A DNA stretch of 64,000 nt, from the NCBI RefSeq assembly GCF_000230695.2, contig NC_020541.1, positions 1 through 64,000 on the forward strand, in the 5' to 3' direction. Shown here one piece after another: positions 42,659-53,073 of the stretch (positions are counted from its first letter, which is position 1; every line of letters starts with the position of its first letter). Under the pieces are notes generated by a model, which was given only the letters and a program-made list of their open reading frames with translations, did not search any database and had not been told where the DNA came from. The DNA comes from Rhodanobacter denitrificans. Lineage in GTDB: Bacteria; Pseudomonadota; Gammaproteobacteria; Xanthomonadales; Rhodanobacteraceae. The position numbers and the translations under genes are program-made.

Positions 42659-42737
42659 ACGTCGGCGCGATCGCCTGGAGAGCGGGTGCCCACGGACGAA
42701 CGCGCACCATCACCGTGGGCAGGCCGGGGGCGGGGGC

Positions 42738-45700
42738 ATGATCGGATCGGGGTGGATGGGGAACTTGCACGCAGCCGGCTGGCTGCGCCGGGGTCTATGG
42801 CTGGCCTGCCTGCTGCCGTGCCTCGCGGCCGGCGCCACGGAAACGGGCTTCCTGCGCTCGTTCGAGAACAGCGAGCCGGCGCCGCCGGCACCGTTGGCGG
42901 GCGCCTCCTTCAGCGTCGACGTGGCCGGCGGCCCCGGCCAGGCGGCGGCGCTGACCGCCAAGCCCGGCGTCGGCTTCAGCGGGCAGCGTTCGCTGCACTA
43001 CCGCGGCAGCGCCGGCGGGCAACAGCAGGCGGAGCTGTATGCGGTGGACCTGCCGGTACGGCCGGATACGCAGCTGTCGTACCTGATCTTCCCGCTGTCG
43101 AACGCGGGCGACCTGCGCAACCCTTCCACCTACGTCGCGGTGGACCTGCTGTTCGACGACGGCAGCCGGCTGTCCACCCGCGGCGCACGCGAGCAGCACC
43201 GCATCGGCGCCGCGGCGCGCGCACAGGGCGAGGGCCGCACGCTGTATCCGGACCAGTGGAACTACCTGTCGATCGACGTGGGCGCGGTCGCCGCCGGCCG
43301 CACGATCAAGCGCATCGTGCTGATGCACGATGGTCCGGCCGCCAGCTTCGATGGCTATCTGGACGACCTGCGCCTCGGCGCCGCGCCCGCCGATACGCGT
43401 CGGCGCCCCAGCGACTTCGTCGACACCCGCCGCGGCACCAACTCCAACGCCCGCTTCTCGCGCGGCAACAACTTTCCCGCGGTGGCCGTGCCGCACGGCT
43501 TCAACTTCTGGACGCCGGTGACCGATGCCGGCTCGGACTGGATGTACCAGTACCAGCAGCGCAACGATGTCGACAACCGCCCGCGGCTGGAAGCGTTCGC
43601 GCTGTCGCACGAACCGAGCCCGTGGATGGGCGACCGGCAGACCTTCCAGCTGATGCCGGCCGCGGTCGCCCGCGGTGCGCCGAGCGCGAATCGCGCGGCA
43701 CGCGCGCTGAGCTTCAGCCACGCGAACGAGGACGCGCACGCGCACACCTACCGCGTGGCCTTTGACAACGGCATCGTCACTGAGCTCGCGCCGACCGACC
43801 ACGCCGCGATGTTCCGCTTCACCTTCGCGGGCGATCGCGCGCAGCTGGTGTTCGACAACCGCGACGATCGCGGCGGCATCGCGCTGGACCCGGCGACGCG
43901 CAGCTTCAGCGGCTGGTCCGACGTGAAGAGCCGGCTTTCCGCCGGCGCCACCCGGCTGTTCTTCTATGGCGAGGTCGACCAGCCGGTGCACGAGAGCGGC
44001 CGGCTGCGCGGCGAAGGCCGCGACCACGTGGCGGCGTGGTTCGGCTTCGACACCACGCAGGCGAAAGTGGTGAACCTGCGCATCGCCAGCTCGCTGATCA
44101 GCCTGGAACAGGCGCGGCGCAACCTGGCGCTGGAGATTGCGCCGCACGAGAGCTTCGACGAGGTGCGCGAGCGCGCGCAGCGGCAGTGGGACAAGCAGCT
44201 CGGCATCGTCAAGGTGCGCGGCGCCAGCCGCGACGAGCTGACCACGCTGTACTCCAACCTGTACCGGCTGTTCCTGTACCCGAACGTCGCCTACGAGAAC
44301 ACCGGTACGGCGGCGCAGCCGCACTGGCGCTACGCCAGCCCGTTCTCCGCGCCGGTCGGCCCGGACACGCCCACGCAGACCGGCGCGCGCGTCGTCGACG
44401 GCAAGCCCTACGTCAACAACGGCTTCTGGGACACCTACCGCACCGCGTGGCCGGCCTACGTGCTGTTCACGCCGACGCAAGCCGGCGAGATGATCGACGG
44501 CTTCGTGCAGCAGTACCGCGACGGCGGCTGGATCGCGCGCTGGTCGTCGCCCGGTTATGCCGACCTGATGGTCGGCACCAGCGCCGACGTGGCCTTCGCC
44601 GACGCGTGGCTGAAGGGCGTGCGCAACTTCGACGTGCGCGCGTTCTACCAGTCCGCGCTGAAGGACGCCACCGTGGTCAGCCCGCTCGCCGGCACCGGCC
44701 GCAAGGGGCTGCAGCGCGCGATCTTCAACGGCTACACCGACACCGGGGTGAACGAGGGGCTGTCCTGGTCGATGGACGGCTATATCAACGACTTCGCGAT
44801 CGGCAACCTCGCCGCCGCGCTGGCGCAGCAGCCGGCGAACGACGATCCGTACGCCGCGCACTACGCCGACGATGCGGCGTACTTCCGCCAGCGTGCGCTC
44901 GGCTACGCGAACCTGTTCGACCCCGCCGTCGGCTTCTTCGTCGGCCGCGACGGTGCCGGCGACTGGCACCACGGCGCCGAGGATTTCGACCCGCTGCGCT
45001 GGGGCGGCGACTACACCGAGACCGACGCCTGGAACATGGCCTTTCACGCACCGCAGGACGGCGCCGGCCTGGCCGCGCTGTATGGCGGCCGCGCCGCGCT
45101 GGCGGCGAAGCTCGATGCGTTCTTCGCCACGCCGGGCGAGTTCCACGTCGGCAGCTACGGCGAGCCGATCCACGAGATGCTCGAGGCGCGCGACGTGCGC
45201 ATGGGCCAGTACGGCCACAGCAACCAGCCCTCGCACCACATCATCTACATGTACGACGTCGCGGGCCAGCCGTGGAAGACGCAGGACAAGCTGCGCGACG
45301 TGCTGAGTCGCCTCTACGTCGGCAGCGAGATCGGCCAGGGCTACCCGGGCGACGAGGACAACGGCGAGATGTCCGCGTGGTACCTGTTCAGCGCCGCCGG
45401 CTTCTATCCGCTGCGCATGGGCACGCCGGAATACGTGATCGGCGCGCCGTACTTCCCGCACCTGGACATCGCGCTGGAGAACGGCAGGCACCTGGTGATC
45501 GACGCGCCCGCGGTGAGCGACGTCAACCGCTACGTGCAGGGCCTGCGCGTCAACGGCCGGCGGTGGCACCGGCTGACCCTGCCGCACGCGCTGCTGGCGC
45601 AGGGCGCCACGCTGGAGTTCGCGATGGGGCCGCGCCCGTCGCGCTGGGCCAGCGACGAGGCCGCGCTGCCGCCGTCGCTGACCGGCGAGGGCCTGCCGCA

Positions 45701-46121
45701 GCCGCTGCACGATCTCGTCGAGCAGCGGCTGGGCCGGGCCCGCAGCATCCCCGCCGTCCCGGGCCTGCCGTTGCTGTTCGACAACGACTCCGCCACCGAA
45801 GTGGCATGGCCCGCCGCCACCGCCACGATCGACTGGTACTTCGGGCTGCCACGCCGGGTGAGCATGCTCACGCTGACCGCGGGCAGCACGGCCACGGCGC
45901 CGTCGGGCTGGCAGTTGCAGGGCTCCGCCGACGGGCAGCACTGGTCCACCCTCGATGCGCGCCACGACGAACGCTTCGCCTGGCCGCAGCAGACCCGCGC
46001 CTTCGCCGTGCGTGCGCCGGGCGAGTACGCCTACTACCGCCTGCGGATCGATGCGGCGACGACGGACGCGCGGCGCGCCCTGGCCGAGATCGAGCTGCTC
46101 GGCGCCACCTCCGGCCCGTAG
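42738..46121 (+). CDS. GH92-family glycosidase (alpha-mannosidase type), secreted
   Basis: The 1127-residue protein has a signal peptide (hydrophobic WLACLLPCLAAGATE) and an N-terminal beta-rich region. The GH92 catalytic domain carries family landmarks GFWDTYRTAWP, PGYADLMVGTSADV, GHSNQPSHHIIYMY and GYPGDEDNGEMSAWY; GH92 enzymes are calcium-dependent exo-alpha-mannosidases. A C-terminal discoidin-like (F5/8 type) module (SGWQLQGSADGQHWSTLD) ends the protein. The ATG at 42738 is chosen after a G-rich site; starting at 42756 would also keep the signal peptide. It implies use of mannosyl glycans, for example fungal or plant material. Confidence 0.92.
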   Translation: MIGSGWMGNLHAAGWLRRGLWLACLLPCLAAGATETGFLRSFENSEPAPPAPLAGASFSVDVAGGPGQAAALTAKPGVGFSGQRSLHYRGSAGGQQQAELYAVDLPVRPDTQLSYLIFPLSNAGDLRNPSTYVAVDLLFDDGSRLSTRGAREQHRIGAAARAQGEGRTLYPDQWNYLSIDVGAVAAGRTIKRIVLMHDGPAASFDGYLDDLRLGAAPADTRRRPSDFVDTRRGTNSNARFSRGNNFPAVAVPHGFNFWTPVTDAGSDWMYQYQQRNDVDNRPRLEAFALSHEPSPWMGDRQTFQLMPAAVARGAPSANRAARALSFSHANEDAHAHTYRVAFDNGIVTELAPTDHAAMFRFTFAGDRAQLVFDNRDDRGGIALDPATRSFSGWSDVKSRLSAGATRLFFYGEVDQPVHESGRLRGEGRDHVAAWFGFDTTQAKVVNLRIASSLISLEQARRNLALEIAPHESFDEVRERAQRQWDKQLGIVKVRGASRDELTTLYSNLYRLFLYPNVAYENTGTAAQPHWRYASPFSAPVGPDTPTQTGARVVDGKPYVNNGFWDTYRTAWPAYVLFTPTQAGEMIDGFVQQYRDGGWIARWSSPGYADLMVGTSADVAFADAWLKGVRNFDVRAFYQSALKDATVVSPLAGTGRKGLQRAIFNGYTDTGVNEGLSWSMDGYINDFAIGNLAAALAQQPANDDPYAAHYADDAAYFRQRALGYANLFDPAVGFFVGRDGAGDWHHGAEDFDPLRWGGDYTETDAWNMAFHAPQDGAGLAALYGGRAALAAKLDAFFATPGEFHVGSYGEPIHEMLEARDVRMGQYGHSNQPSHHIIYMYDVAGQPWKTQDKLRDVLSRLYVGSEIGQGYPGDEDNGEMSAWYLFSAAGFYPLRMGTPEYVIGAPYFPHLDIALENGRHLVIDAPAVSDVNRYVQGLRVNGRRWHRLTLPHALLAQGATLEFAMGPRPSRWASDEAALPPSLTGEGLPQPLHDLVEQRLGRARSIPAVPGLPLLFDNDSATEVAWPAATATIDWYFGLPRRVSMLTLTAGSTATAPSGWQLQGSADGQHWSTLDARHDERFAWPQQTRAFAVRAPGEYAYYRLRIDAATTDARRALAEIELLGATSGP

Positions 46122-46166
46122 GCAAGCCCTCGTTGAAGTCGAACTGCCCGGCGTCGCCCCCAACCC

Positions 46167-46289
46167 GTAGGAGCCCGCTGGCGGGCGATGCTTTGGTCTT
46201 GCGTATCCCGAATTCCGAATCCCGGCTCTCAACAGACGAACGTCTGGTCATCCCGGCTTTAACAGCATCGCCCGCCAGCGGGCTCCTAC
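46167..46289. repeat. GTAG-REP inverted pair between GH92 and the 2OG oxygenase
   Basis: GTAGGAGCCCGCTGGCGGGC plus GATGCT (46167-46192) is perfectly complementary to 46264-46289, with a 71-base spacer. The spacer holds a small dyad CAGACG-AA-CGTCTG (46233-46246). On the minus strand the GTAG head of the right unit supplies the TAG stop (46286-46288) of the oxygenase gene. Confidence 0.9.
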
Positions 46290-46897
46290 GCGATCCGGTC
46301 AGGGCTGCGCTGGCGCATCCAGCAGGCGATGCTCAGGCGCTCGCGCGTGGCCGGCAGCACCTCGTGCTCGAACCGCGCGGAGAGGAACAGCAGCAGCGTG
46401 CCGGCGTGCGGAAGGATGTCGCGATGCGTGCCGTCGCCCAGGTACAGCCGCAGCGCGCCGCCGTCGGCTTCCTGCCAGCCCTGGTTGAGGTAGAACACCG
46501 CCGACAGCACCCGCGCGTCGCTGTCGCGCAGGCGATCCAGGTGCCGCGCGTAGCGCGCCCCCGGCGGGTACACCGCGTAGTGCGCCTCGCTTTCCACCAG
46601 GCCCAGCATCAGCTCGCGGTTGAGCGCCAGGCGCAGCGCGTCGAGGCGCGCGACGAACGTCCGCTGCGGCGCACTCGCCGCCGCCGGGTCGAACCACTGC
46701 GTGCGGTCGCCGCGCAGCTCCGTGGCCGTGCGCGCCGCACCGACCCGCGCCGGCGCCAGCCGCCGCGCCGCGTACAGCGCCGTGCACTCGTCGGCCAGCG
46801 CATGGGTCTGTGCCGGCGCCAGCAGCTCGGTCAGCACGCACCAGCCGTCGCCAGCCAGGGCGTCGGCGGCGGTGCGGAAGAGGCTGGCGTTGTCCAT
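46286..46897 (-). CDS. 2-oxoglutarate/Fe(II)-dependent oxygenase (PKHD type)
   Basis: The 203-residue protein carries the facial triad HxD in YARHLDRLRD and the distal His in RFEHEVLPATRERLSI, whose Arg binds 2-oxoglutarate. The preceding VLSAVFYLNQGWQEADGG is typical of prolyl-hydroxylase-like 2OG oxygenases. The substrate is unknown. Its last codons (SPDRIA-stop) run into the REP element. It is followed upstream on the same strand by a DUF3820 gene after a 23-base gap. Confidence 0.88.
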   Translation of the reverse strand: MDNASLFRTAADALAGDGWCVLTELLAPAQTHALADECTALYAARRLAPARVGAARTATELRGDRTQWFDPAAASAPQRTFVARLDALRLALNRELMLGLVESEAHYAVYPPGARYARHLDRLRDSDARVLSAVFYLNQGWQEADGGALRLYLGDGTHRDILPHAGTLLLFLSARFEHEVLPATRERLSIACWMRQRSPDRIA

Positions 46898-46920
46898 GCG
46901 CGCAGTGTAGCCAGCGCGGC

Positions 46921-47139
46921 TCAGGAAGTACGTCGGCGCAGCGGCTCCAGCAGCCGGGACAGGCCGTTGTGGTCGAGCTCCAGCATCAACGCCAGCAACC
47001 GGCCCAGCTCGCCGTTCGGAAAGCCCTTGCGCGCGAACCAGGCCAGATACGCGCCGGGCAGGTCGGCGAGCAGCCGGCCCTGGTACTTGCCGTAGGGCAT
47101 GCGCACCGTCACCAGCTTCGGCAGGTCTGCTGCATCCAT
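46921..47139 (-). CDS. DUF3820 family protein
   Basis: The 72-residue protein has the family pattern MPYGKYQGRLLADLPGAYLAWF and KGFPNGELGRLLALMLE. The family is described as a putative quorum-sensing-regulated factor; the biochemical role is unknown. The ATG at 47139 has GGGA eight bases upstream; an in-frame ATG at 47148 would add three residues. Confidence 0.85.
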   Translation of the reverse strand: MDAADLPKLVTVRMPYGKYQGRLLADLPGAYLAWFARKGFPNGELGRLLALMLELDHNGLSRLLEPLRRRTS

Positions 47140-47165
47140 CGTCGTCATTCCCGCCGTGCTGGCCC

Positions 47166-47978
47166 TCACGGCTTCACGAACTTCAACGTCATCCGATCCG
47201 ACTCGCCGATCGCCTTCATCTGCGCGTGCTCGCCGTCAGGCCCGGACAGATCCGGCGGCAGGCGGTGCACGTTGATGTCTTCCGGGTCGTTCGGGTTGGC
47301 ATTGATCTGCGATACGCCGGCCACGCGAAAACCGGTTTTGAGGGCCAGCGCGATCAGGTAATCCTCGGGGAGACGGTGCAATGCCCCGGCGCTTTCCACG
47401 CCATCGGCGAACGGTTTGGCGCGGTGTTCGGTGACGCCAAATACGCCGCCGAGCTTGAGCACGTTGAACGCAGCCTTGAACACGGCATCAAGCGTGGCCG
47501 GGCTGTGGTTGAGCCAGTCGTGCGTGTTGCGGAAGGTGAGCACCATGTCGGCGGAGTGGTCAGCGCCCAGCTTCACCTGCTCCGGTGGGGCGAACGGAAT
47601 GACTTTTGCGATGTGTCCGTACACCGCCGGGTCGGCCTTGAGCTTGGCGGCGAACTTCGCGGCTGATGGTGGCGCCGCTTCGATCAGGTGACCGTGCGCG
47701 TGGAGGAACGGCGCGAGGATTTCGGTGTACCAGCCGCCGCCGGGTGCCAGTTCGATCACCGTCATGTTCGGCTTGATGCCGAAGAACTGCAGCGTCTCGA
47801 GCGGATGCCGATATTTGTCGCGGGCCCGGTTCGCGTCGGAGCGCCAGTGGCCGTTCACCGCCTGCTGCAGCGCCGCGGTGGTGCTGTCCGGCGCGCTGGC
47901 AGGAGCGGCGCTGGCGGCGACAGGGAGCAGCAGGGCCGCGAGCAGCGGGATGAGCAGCTTGCAGGTACGACGAAACAT
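47166..47978 (-). CDS. Exported class I SAM-methyltransferase-like protein
   Basis: The 270-residue protein begins with a signal peptide (about 1-24, cut near ASA). A Rossmann methyltransferase domain follows, with motif I VIELAPGGGWYTEILAPFL, the DMVLTFRNTHDW segment and KLGGVFGVTEHR. An AGGAGG ribosome site precedes the ATG. Export of a methyltransferase is unusual because SAM is cytoplasmic, yet such proteins recur in proteobacteria; the activity is unproven. It is transcribed ahead of the DUF3820 gene. Confidence 0.85.
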   Translation of the reverse strand: MFRRTCKLLIPLLAALLLPVAASAAPASAPDSTTAALQQAVNGHWRSDANRARDKYRHPLETLQFFGIKPNMTVIELAPGGGWYTEILAPFLHAHGHLIEAAPPSAAKFAAKLKADPAVYGHIAKVIPFAPPEQVKLGADHSADMVLTFRNTHDWLNHSPATLDAVFKAAFNVLKLGGVFGVTEHRAKPFADGVESAGALHRLPEDYLIALALKTGFRVAGVSQINANPNDPEDINVHRLPPDLSGPDGEHAQMKAIGESDRMTLKFVKP

Positions 47979-48069
47979 GGTTCGACCCTCCTGACGATGG
48001 GCGTTCAAGACTACGCCGAAACCGAGGGTCGGGGCCGTGCCGGAGCCGTCCTCCGCGGTAACCGTCGCG

Positions 48070-48255
48070 TTACTTTGCGAACAACTGCGCGCGATCGGCG
48101 AACACCTTGAACTCCAGCGCATTGCCGCAGGGGTCGAGCAGGAACATCGTGGCCTGCTCGCCCGGCTGGCCCTCGAAGCGGATAGGCGGCTCGATCACGA
48201 AGCGCGTGCCGGCCGCCCGCAACCGTTCGGCCGATGCATGCCACGCATCCATCTC
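48070..48255 (-). pseudogene. C-terminal remnant of a VOC/glyoxalase-family gene
   Basis: Only the last roughly 60 codons are recognisable: [20 protein letters not shown], then [20 protein letters not shown], the classic second half of a VOC domain with its metal-binding Glu. The first half of the fold is missing; further 5' the frame continues only as antisense of the plus-strand gene at 48347. There is no good start near 48255. The breakpoint lies near 48256. Confidence 0.7.
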
Positions 48256-48346
48256 TAGGAACCTTGCAAGCGCCCGGGCGGTCCACCCCATGCCTGCGCC
48301 GGGGGAAGGCTCGACCGTGAGAGAAGAGCCGGGGAAGTCCAGCCGT

Positions 48347-49000
48347 ATGCGCGAGTCGAGTGGCCGGGTCGCGGTCCTGGTCGTGGTGATCGCCTGCCAT
48401 CTTGGCCTGTGGATGCTGTTGCTGCGACCGGTCGTCTTCCATCGGGGCACGATGCCGGTCGTGGAAGACCATCCGCACGTACTCAAGCTGCGTTTTCTCC
48501 GGCTACCGCGGCCATTGCCGCACCAGGCATCGCCACGCCCGCCGACTGCACCGGCTGCGCGCGGCCATGCAACGCGGTCGGCAAGGTCGTCGAAATCGGT
48601 GGCGGTTCGGCAGGCTGTACGGATCGACGCGCAGCCCGATGAATCACACTCCTCCAGCGCGGGAAGCCAGGGCATGAGCGAGGACGATTCCGCCGGCGAC
48701 GGAGGCTTTCAGAACCGGTTGCGCGATGCCCGGCACGCCCACTCCGTTCACGGAGTGCCCGGCTCCGATACTCCTTCTGCACCCGGCATCCATTTGGTCG
48801 ATCCGATGAGCCAGGGTATCGGTGCAGTGATGCGCGCGGCACAACGCGCCTTCGGCATCAAGAATAGCCATTGCATCGATGTCGACGTGTGGCGCCATCT
48901 CACTCCGCAGGAGTTGAGTGCGCGACACGTCTCGCCGGATGACGTCGACAAGCTCGACGAGAAGTACGCCTGCAACAAGCCGCCGGGGCTACATTTCTAG
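48347..49000 (+). CDS. Hypothetical single-helix membrane protein
   Basis: The 217-residue protein has one N-terminal helix ([19 protein letters not shown]), a disordered Ser/Ala/Pro-rich middle and a conserved-looking C-terminal segment ([18 protein letters not shown], then [20 protein letters not shown]) with two Cys. I recognise no named domain. The ATG at 48347 with GGGGAAG upstream is chosen; in-frame starts at 48290 (ATG) and 48317 (GTG, with GGGGGAAGG upstream) are alternatives. It replaces the 5' half of the VOC gene on the other strand. Confidence 0.7.
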   Translation: MRESSGRVAVLVVVIACHLGLWMLLLRPVVFHRGTMPVVEDHPHVLKLRFLRLPRPLPHQASPRPPTAPAARGHATRSARSSKSVAVRQAVRIDAQPDESHSSSAGSQGMSEDDSAGDGGFQNRLRDARHAHSVHGVPGSDTPSAPGIHLVDPMSQGIGAVMRAAQRAFGIKNSHCIDVDVWRHLTPQELSARHVSPDDVDKLDEKYACNKPPGLHF

Positions 49001-49091
49001 TCTTCCGGCCAGAAGCGTGCCGCCGAGGCATGCAATCCGGCCTGGTTTTCCGGACCTCGAAGCGCCGTTCTTGGTGGGGCAGGCGATGGGC

Positions 49092-50189
49092 TCAATGCCC
49101 TTCGATGCCCGCCCTGTGCACCAGTGTCTCGAACGCCGCGGAGATCTGCGCGTCGGTGAAGTTGCAGTGCCCATCGCCGGTCGGGGCGAGCACAGTCAGC
49201 AACTTGCCGTTGCCCGCCGCACGCACCTGGTCAGGGTAGATGGGATGAAAGCGCGACGGGATGGTTTGATCGAAGGCGTTCCACTGCATCACCAGCGGCG
49301 CGTCGATACGGCCGGTCAAGGTGACGTTGCGTTGGGCATAGGCCATGGCAGCGGGCGAGCCGGCATAGCGATGCACCTGGCGGTTGAAGGCAGCATCGTC
49401 GCCGAAGCCGTGATAGATGGTCTTGCGGTTGTCCACCGGCATGCCGCCGGCGCGCTGTTCGAGTTCACGCAACACCATGTAGTCGAGCGCCAGCGATGGC
49501 AGCGTTTCCGGCGTTTCCTGCAGACGCTTTTCCAGCAGGCTGGCCTGCTTCGGGTGCGCCTGCAGCGCCTTGGCGAAGACAGCTGGAGGAATGAACGGTG
49601 GTGAGTCGGGAGCGGCCAGGTCCGGCAGGATGCCGGGAATCAGTGCATCGAAGGCCACCAGCGGTGTAACTACGGCACGCGACAGGAGGTCGGGTGTCGA
49701 AACGGTCACTCCGCACATGACCAGCGCACCGGTGTAGACGTGTTGGTAGCGCTCGATGCTTGCCGCGGTCTCCAGGCCACCCAGTGAGAAGCCGTAAATC
49801 CAAGTGTGGGCAGGGCGGGCGAAGGCACGAATGAAATGTCGGCGAAGACGTTCGTTGTCGACGACGGCATCACCCACAGCCCAGCCTTGCGATGCGTATT
49901 CGCTCTGTGCGACGGCATAGCCTTGCTTGAGAAAGATCGGAGTGGCTTCAGCTGCCCTCATCGGCGTCGTTTTCGGCGCACCCACGGGCTGATAGCCGTG
50001 CATCAGCATGACCAGGTCGCCGTTCCAGTTTGCCGGGATATCGATGCGGTAGGGAGCGCCCTGCAGCGTACCGGCGTGGGCGCCCGGCTCCAGGCCGGCG
50101 GCGAGCGCAGACAGAGAGCCGATTCCGATACAAGCGGCCAACATGAGCCAAACGTAGATCAGTCGAACCTTCCGTAGCGACCTTTGCAT
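49092..50189 (-). CDS. Exported alpha/beta hydrolase
   Basis: The 365-residue protein has a signal peptide (about 1-31, LSALAAG). It has a hydrolase core with VMLMHGYQPVG, nucleophile elbow YGFSLGGLETA, and later QWNAFDQTIP and GDGHCNF as candidate Asp and His positions. It resembles secreted esterase/lipase-type hydrolases of the tannase/feruloyl-esterase kind only loosely. An AGGGGTC site precedes the ATG. Substrate unknown. Confidence 0.82.
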   Translation of the reverse strand: MQRSLRKVRLIYVWLMLAACIGIGSLSALAAGLEPGAHAGTLQGAPYRIDIPANWNGDLVMLMHGYQPVGAPKTTPMRAAEATPIFLKQGYAVAQSEYASQGWAVGDAVVDNERLRRHFIRAFARPAHTWIYGFSLGGLETAASIERYQHVYTGALVMCGVTVSTPDLLSRAVVTPLVAFDALIPGILPDLAAPDSPPFIPPAVFAKALQAHPKQASLLEKRLQETPETLPSLALDYMVLRELEQRAGGMPVDNRKTIYHGFGDDAAFNRQVHRYAGSPAAMAYAQRNVTLTGRIDAPLVMQWNAFDQTIPSRFHPIYPDQVRAAGNGKLLTVLAPTGDGHCNFTDAQISAAFETLVHRAGIEGH

Positions 50190-50269
50190 GATGACCCCTA
50201 TGGTGGTGAGCGCAGGAAGTTAGTACGCGGAAAAGATCGGTATCGCCTCATCCTACAACTCAGTCCCGG

Positions 50270-51745
50270 TCAATCCGCCGCCACGCAGCGCCCCTGCGCC
50301 CACGCCCTTAGCGCCTCCACCTGCTCCCGCATCAACACCGACAGCGGCCGCGTCTGCTTCAGCGCATTGAGCAAGGTCGCCTGATCCGGCGGCGTGCCGC
50401 TGCCGGCGGCGTCGTACAGCGCGCTGACGATGGTCTGTTCGATTTCGGCGCCGGAGAAGCCGTCGCTGGCGGCGGCCAGCGCGGGCAGGTCGAAACTGGC
50501 GGGGTCGAGTTTGCGGCGGGCCAGATGCATGGCGAAGATCTCGCCGCGCACGTTTTCCTTCGGCAGGTCGACGAAGAAGATCTCGTCGAAGCGGCCCTTG
50601 CGCAGCAGTTCGGCGGGCAGCTCCTGCACTGCGTTGGCGGTGGCGACCGCGAACACCTTGGCCTTGCGTTCGGCCATCCAGGTCAGCAGGTAGCCGAGCA
50701 CGCGGCGCGACACGCCGCCGTCATCGCCGCCGCCGGCCAGGCCTTTCTCGATCTCGTCGATCCACAGCACGCACGGCGCCAGCAGCTCGGTGCTGGCCAG
50801 CGCCTCGCGCAGGTTCTTTTCGGTCTCGCCCTGGTACTTGTCGTACAGCGTGCCGAAGTCCAGCCGCACCAGCGGCACGCCGAAGCCGCCGGCGATCGCC
50901 TTCGCCGCCAGGCTCTTGCCGCAGCCCTGCACGCCGAGCAGCAGCACGCCCTTCGGCGGGTCGAGCGCGGGGTCGGGCGTGGCGGCGAGGAACACCGCGC
51001 GGCGCCGCTGCACCCATTCGCGCACGCGGCTGACCCCGGCGATGTCGGCGAAGCTGGCGGTGGCGTATTCGTAGTGCAGCAGGCCGGAGCGGTTGAGCAG
51101 GTCGAACTTCGACTGCATCAGCTCGGGCAGGTCCTGCGGGCCGAGCGCGCCGTCGTTGTAGATCAGCTTGCGCACGATGCGCCGCGCATCCGGCGCGGAC
51201 AGGCCGAGCAGGTTGCGCACGATGGTGCGCGCGGCGTCGTTGTCGACCGTGACGTTGCGGCCCTGCTCGCGCTGCCAGGCCACCGCCTCGCCGCGCAGGA
51301 TGCCGGCCAGTTCCTTGAGATCGGGCAGCGACAGCGGCACGCGCAGGGCCAGCGCTTCGAGTTCCTCCGGCAGCTCGACCCGGGCGCCGACCAGCACGAT
51401 GGTGTGCGCCGCCGAACGCTGGCGCTGCACGATCTCGCGCAGCTGGCGCAGGCTCATCGCGTAGCGCAGCAGGCTGTGGAAGTCGAACATCAGGTAGATG
51501 CCGCGCTGGTCCTGCGCGCGGATCGCGTCCAGCGTGGCGGTCGCGTCCGGCGCCACCTCGGCGTCGGTTTGCGCGAAGTCGAGCCGGCCCAGGCCGTCGG
51601 TGAGCGTCCAGCGCCACAGCGGGTGCAGCGCCTGCGCAATCACGTGGCGGAAGCACTCGATCACGCGCTGCTCGTCCACCGTCTCGATCACCAGCAGCGG
51701 CGTGGCCGCGCGGACCAGGGTGGTGAGATCGTCCAGTTCGCTCAT
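50270..51745 (-). CDS. Ycf46-like AAA+ ATPase
   Basis: The 491-residue protein has an N-terminal inactive AAA-like half (ETVDEQRVIECFRHVIAQAL, YLMFDFHSLL) and a C-terminal AAA+ domain. The latter has Walker A GVQGCGKSLAAKAIAG, Walker B VLWIDEIEKGLA, sensor TANAVQELP and an arginine-finger region RKGRFDEIFF. It matches the Ycf46 family found in cyanobacteria and many proteobacteria; the target protein is unknown. It is divergent from the sugar dehydrogenase gene. Confidence 0.9.
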   Translation of the reverse strand: MSELDDLTTLVRAATPLLVIETVDEQRVIECFRHVIAQALHPLWRWTLTDGLGRLDFAQTDAEVAPDATATLDAIRAQDQRGIYLMFDFHSLLRYAMSLRQLREIVQRQRSAAHTIVLVGARVELPEELEALALRVPLSLPDLKELAGILRGEAVAWQREQGRNVTVDNDAARTIVRNLLGLSAPDARRIVRKLIYNDGALGPQDLPELMQSKFDLLNRSGLLHYEYATASFADIAGVSRVREWVQRRRAVFLAATPDPALDPPKGVLLLGVQGCGKSLAAKAIAGGFGVPLVRLDFGTLYDKYQGETEKNLREALASTELLAPCVLWIDEIEKGLAGGGDDGGVSRRVLGYLLTWMAERKAKVFAVATANAVQELPAELLRKGRFDEIFFVDLPKENVRGEIFAMHLARRKLDPASFDLPALAAASDGFSGAEIEQTIVSALYDAAGSGTPPDQATLLNALKQTRPLSVLMREQVEALRAWAQGRCVAAD

Positions 51746-51844
51746 GCAGTCCCCTCGAAAGGCTGCAGTTTAGCGGGCGGTGTGGCTTCTGGCTTCACGC
51801 GGGCCGGTATACGCTGCGGTTTCCCCGGAACGCGGAGAACTGCC

Positions 51845-52933
<1,089 letters not shown>

Positions 52934-52953
52934 GCCCCATGGCATTCCTGCGC

Positions 52954-53057
52954 GAAGTGCGATTCCTGCCTGCGCAGGAATGACGATGGTGTGGGTGATG
53001 AGCGGGCGTGGACCTTTTTTCCCTTTGTCATTCCTGCGAACGCAGGAATCGCACTTC
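52954..53057. repeat. Paired-palindrome element, upstream copy (units A and B)
   Basis: Unit A (52954-52984) reads GAAGTGCG then ATTCCTGCCTGCGCAGGAAT then GAC. Unit B (53027-53057) is the inverted form, GTC then ATTCCTGCGAACGCAGGAAT then CGCACTTC. Each unit is itself a hairpin. The 42-base interval contains GGGCGTGGA, shared with the downstream copy. Unit B ends 16 bases before the GIY-YIG start codon. Confidence 0.85.
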
Positions 53058-53073
53058 AATGCGAGGTATAGCC

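Noticed and set aside
42795..46232. 1145-codon antisense frame over the GH92 gene
   Set aside because: Same composition artefact; the GH92 frame has clear family motifs.
50190..50269. Possible terminator between the hydrolase and AAA+ genes
   Set aside because: No stable stem followed by a T-tract was seen.
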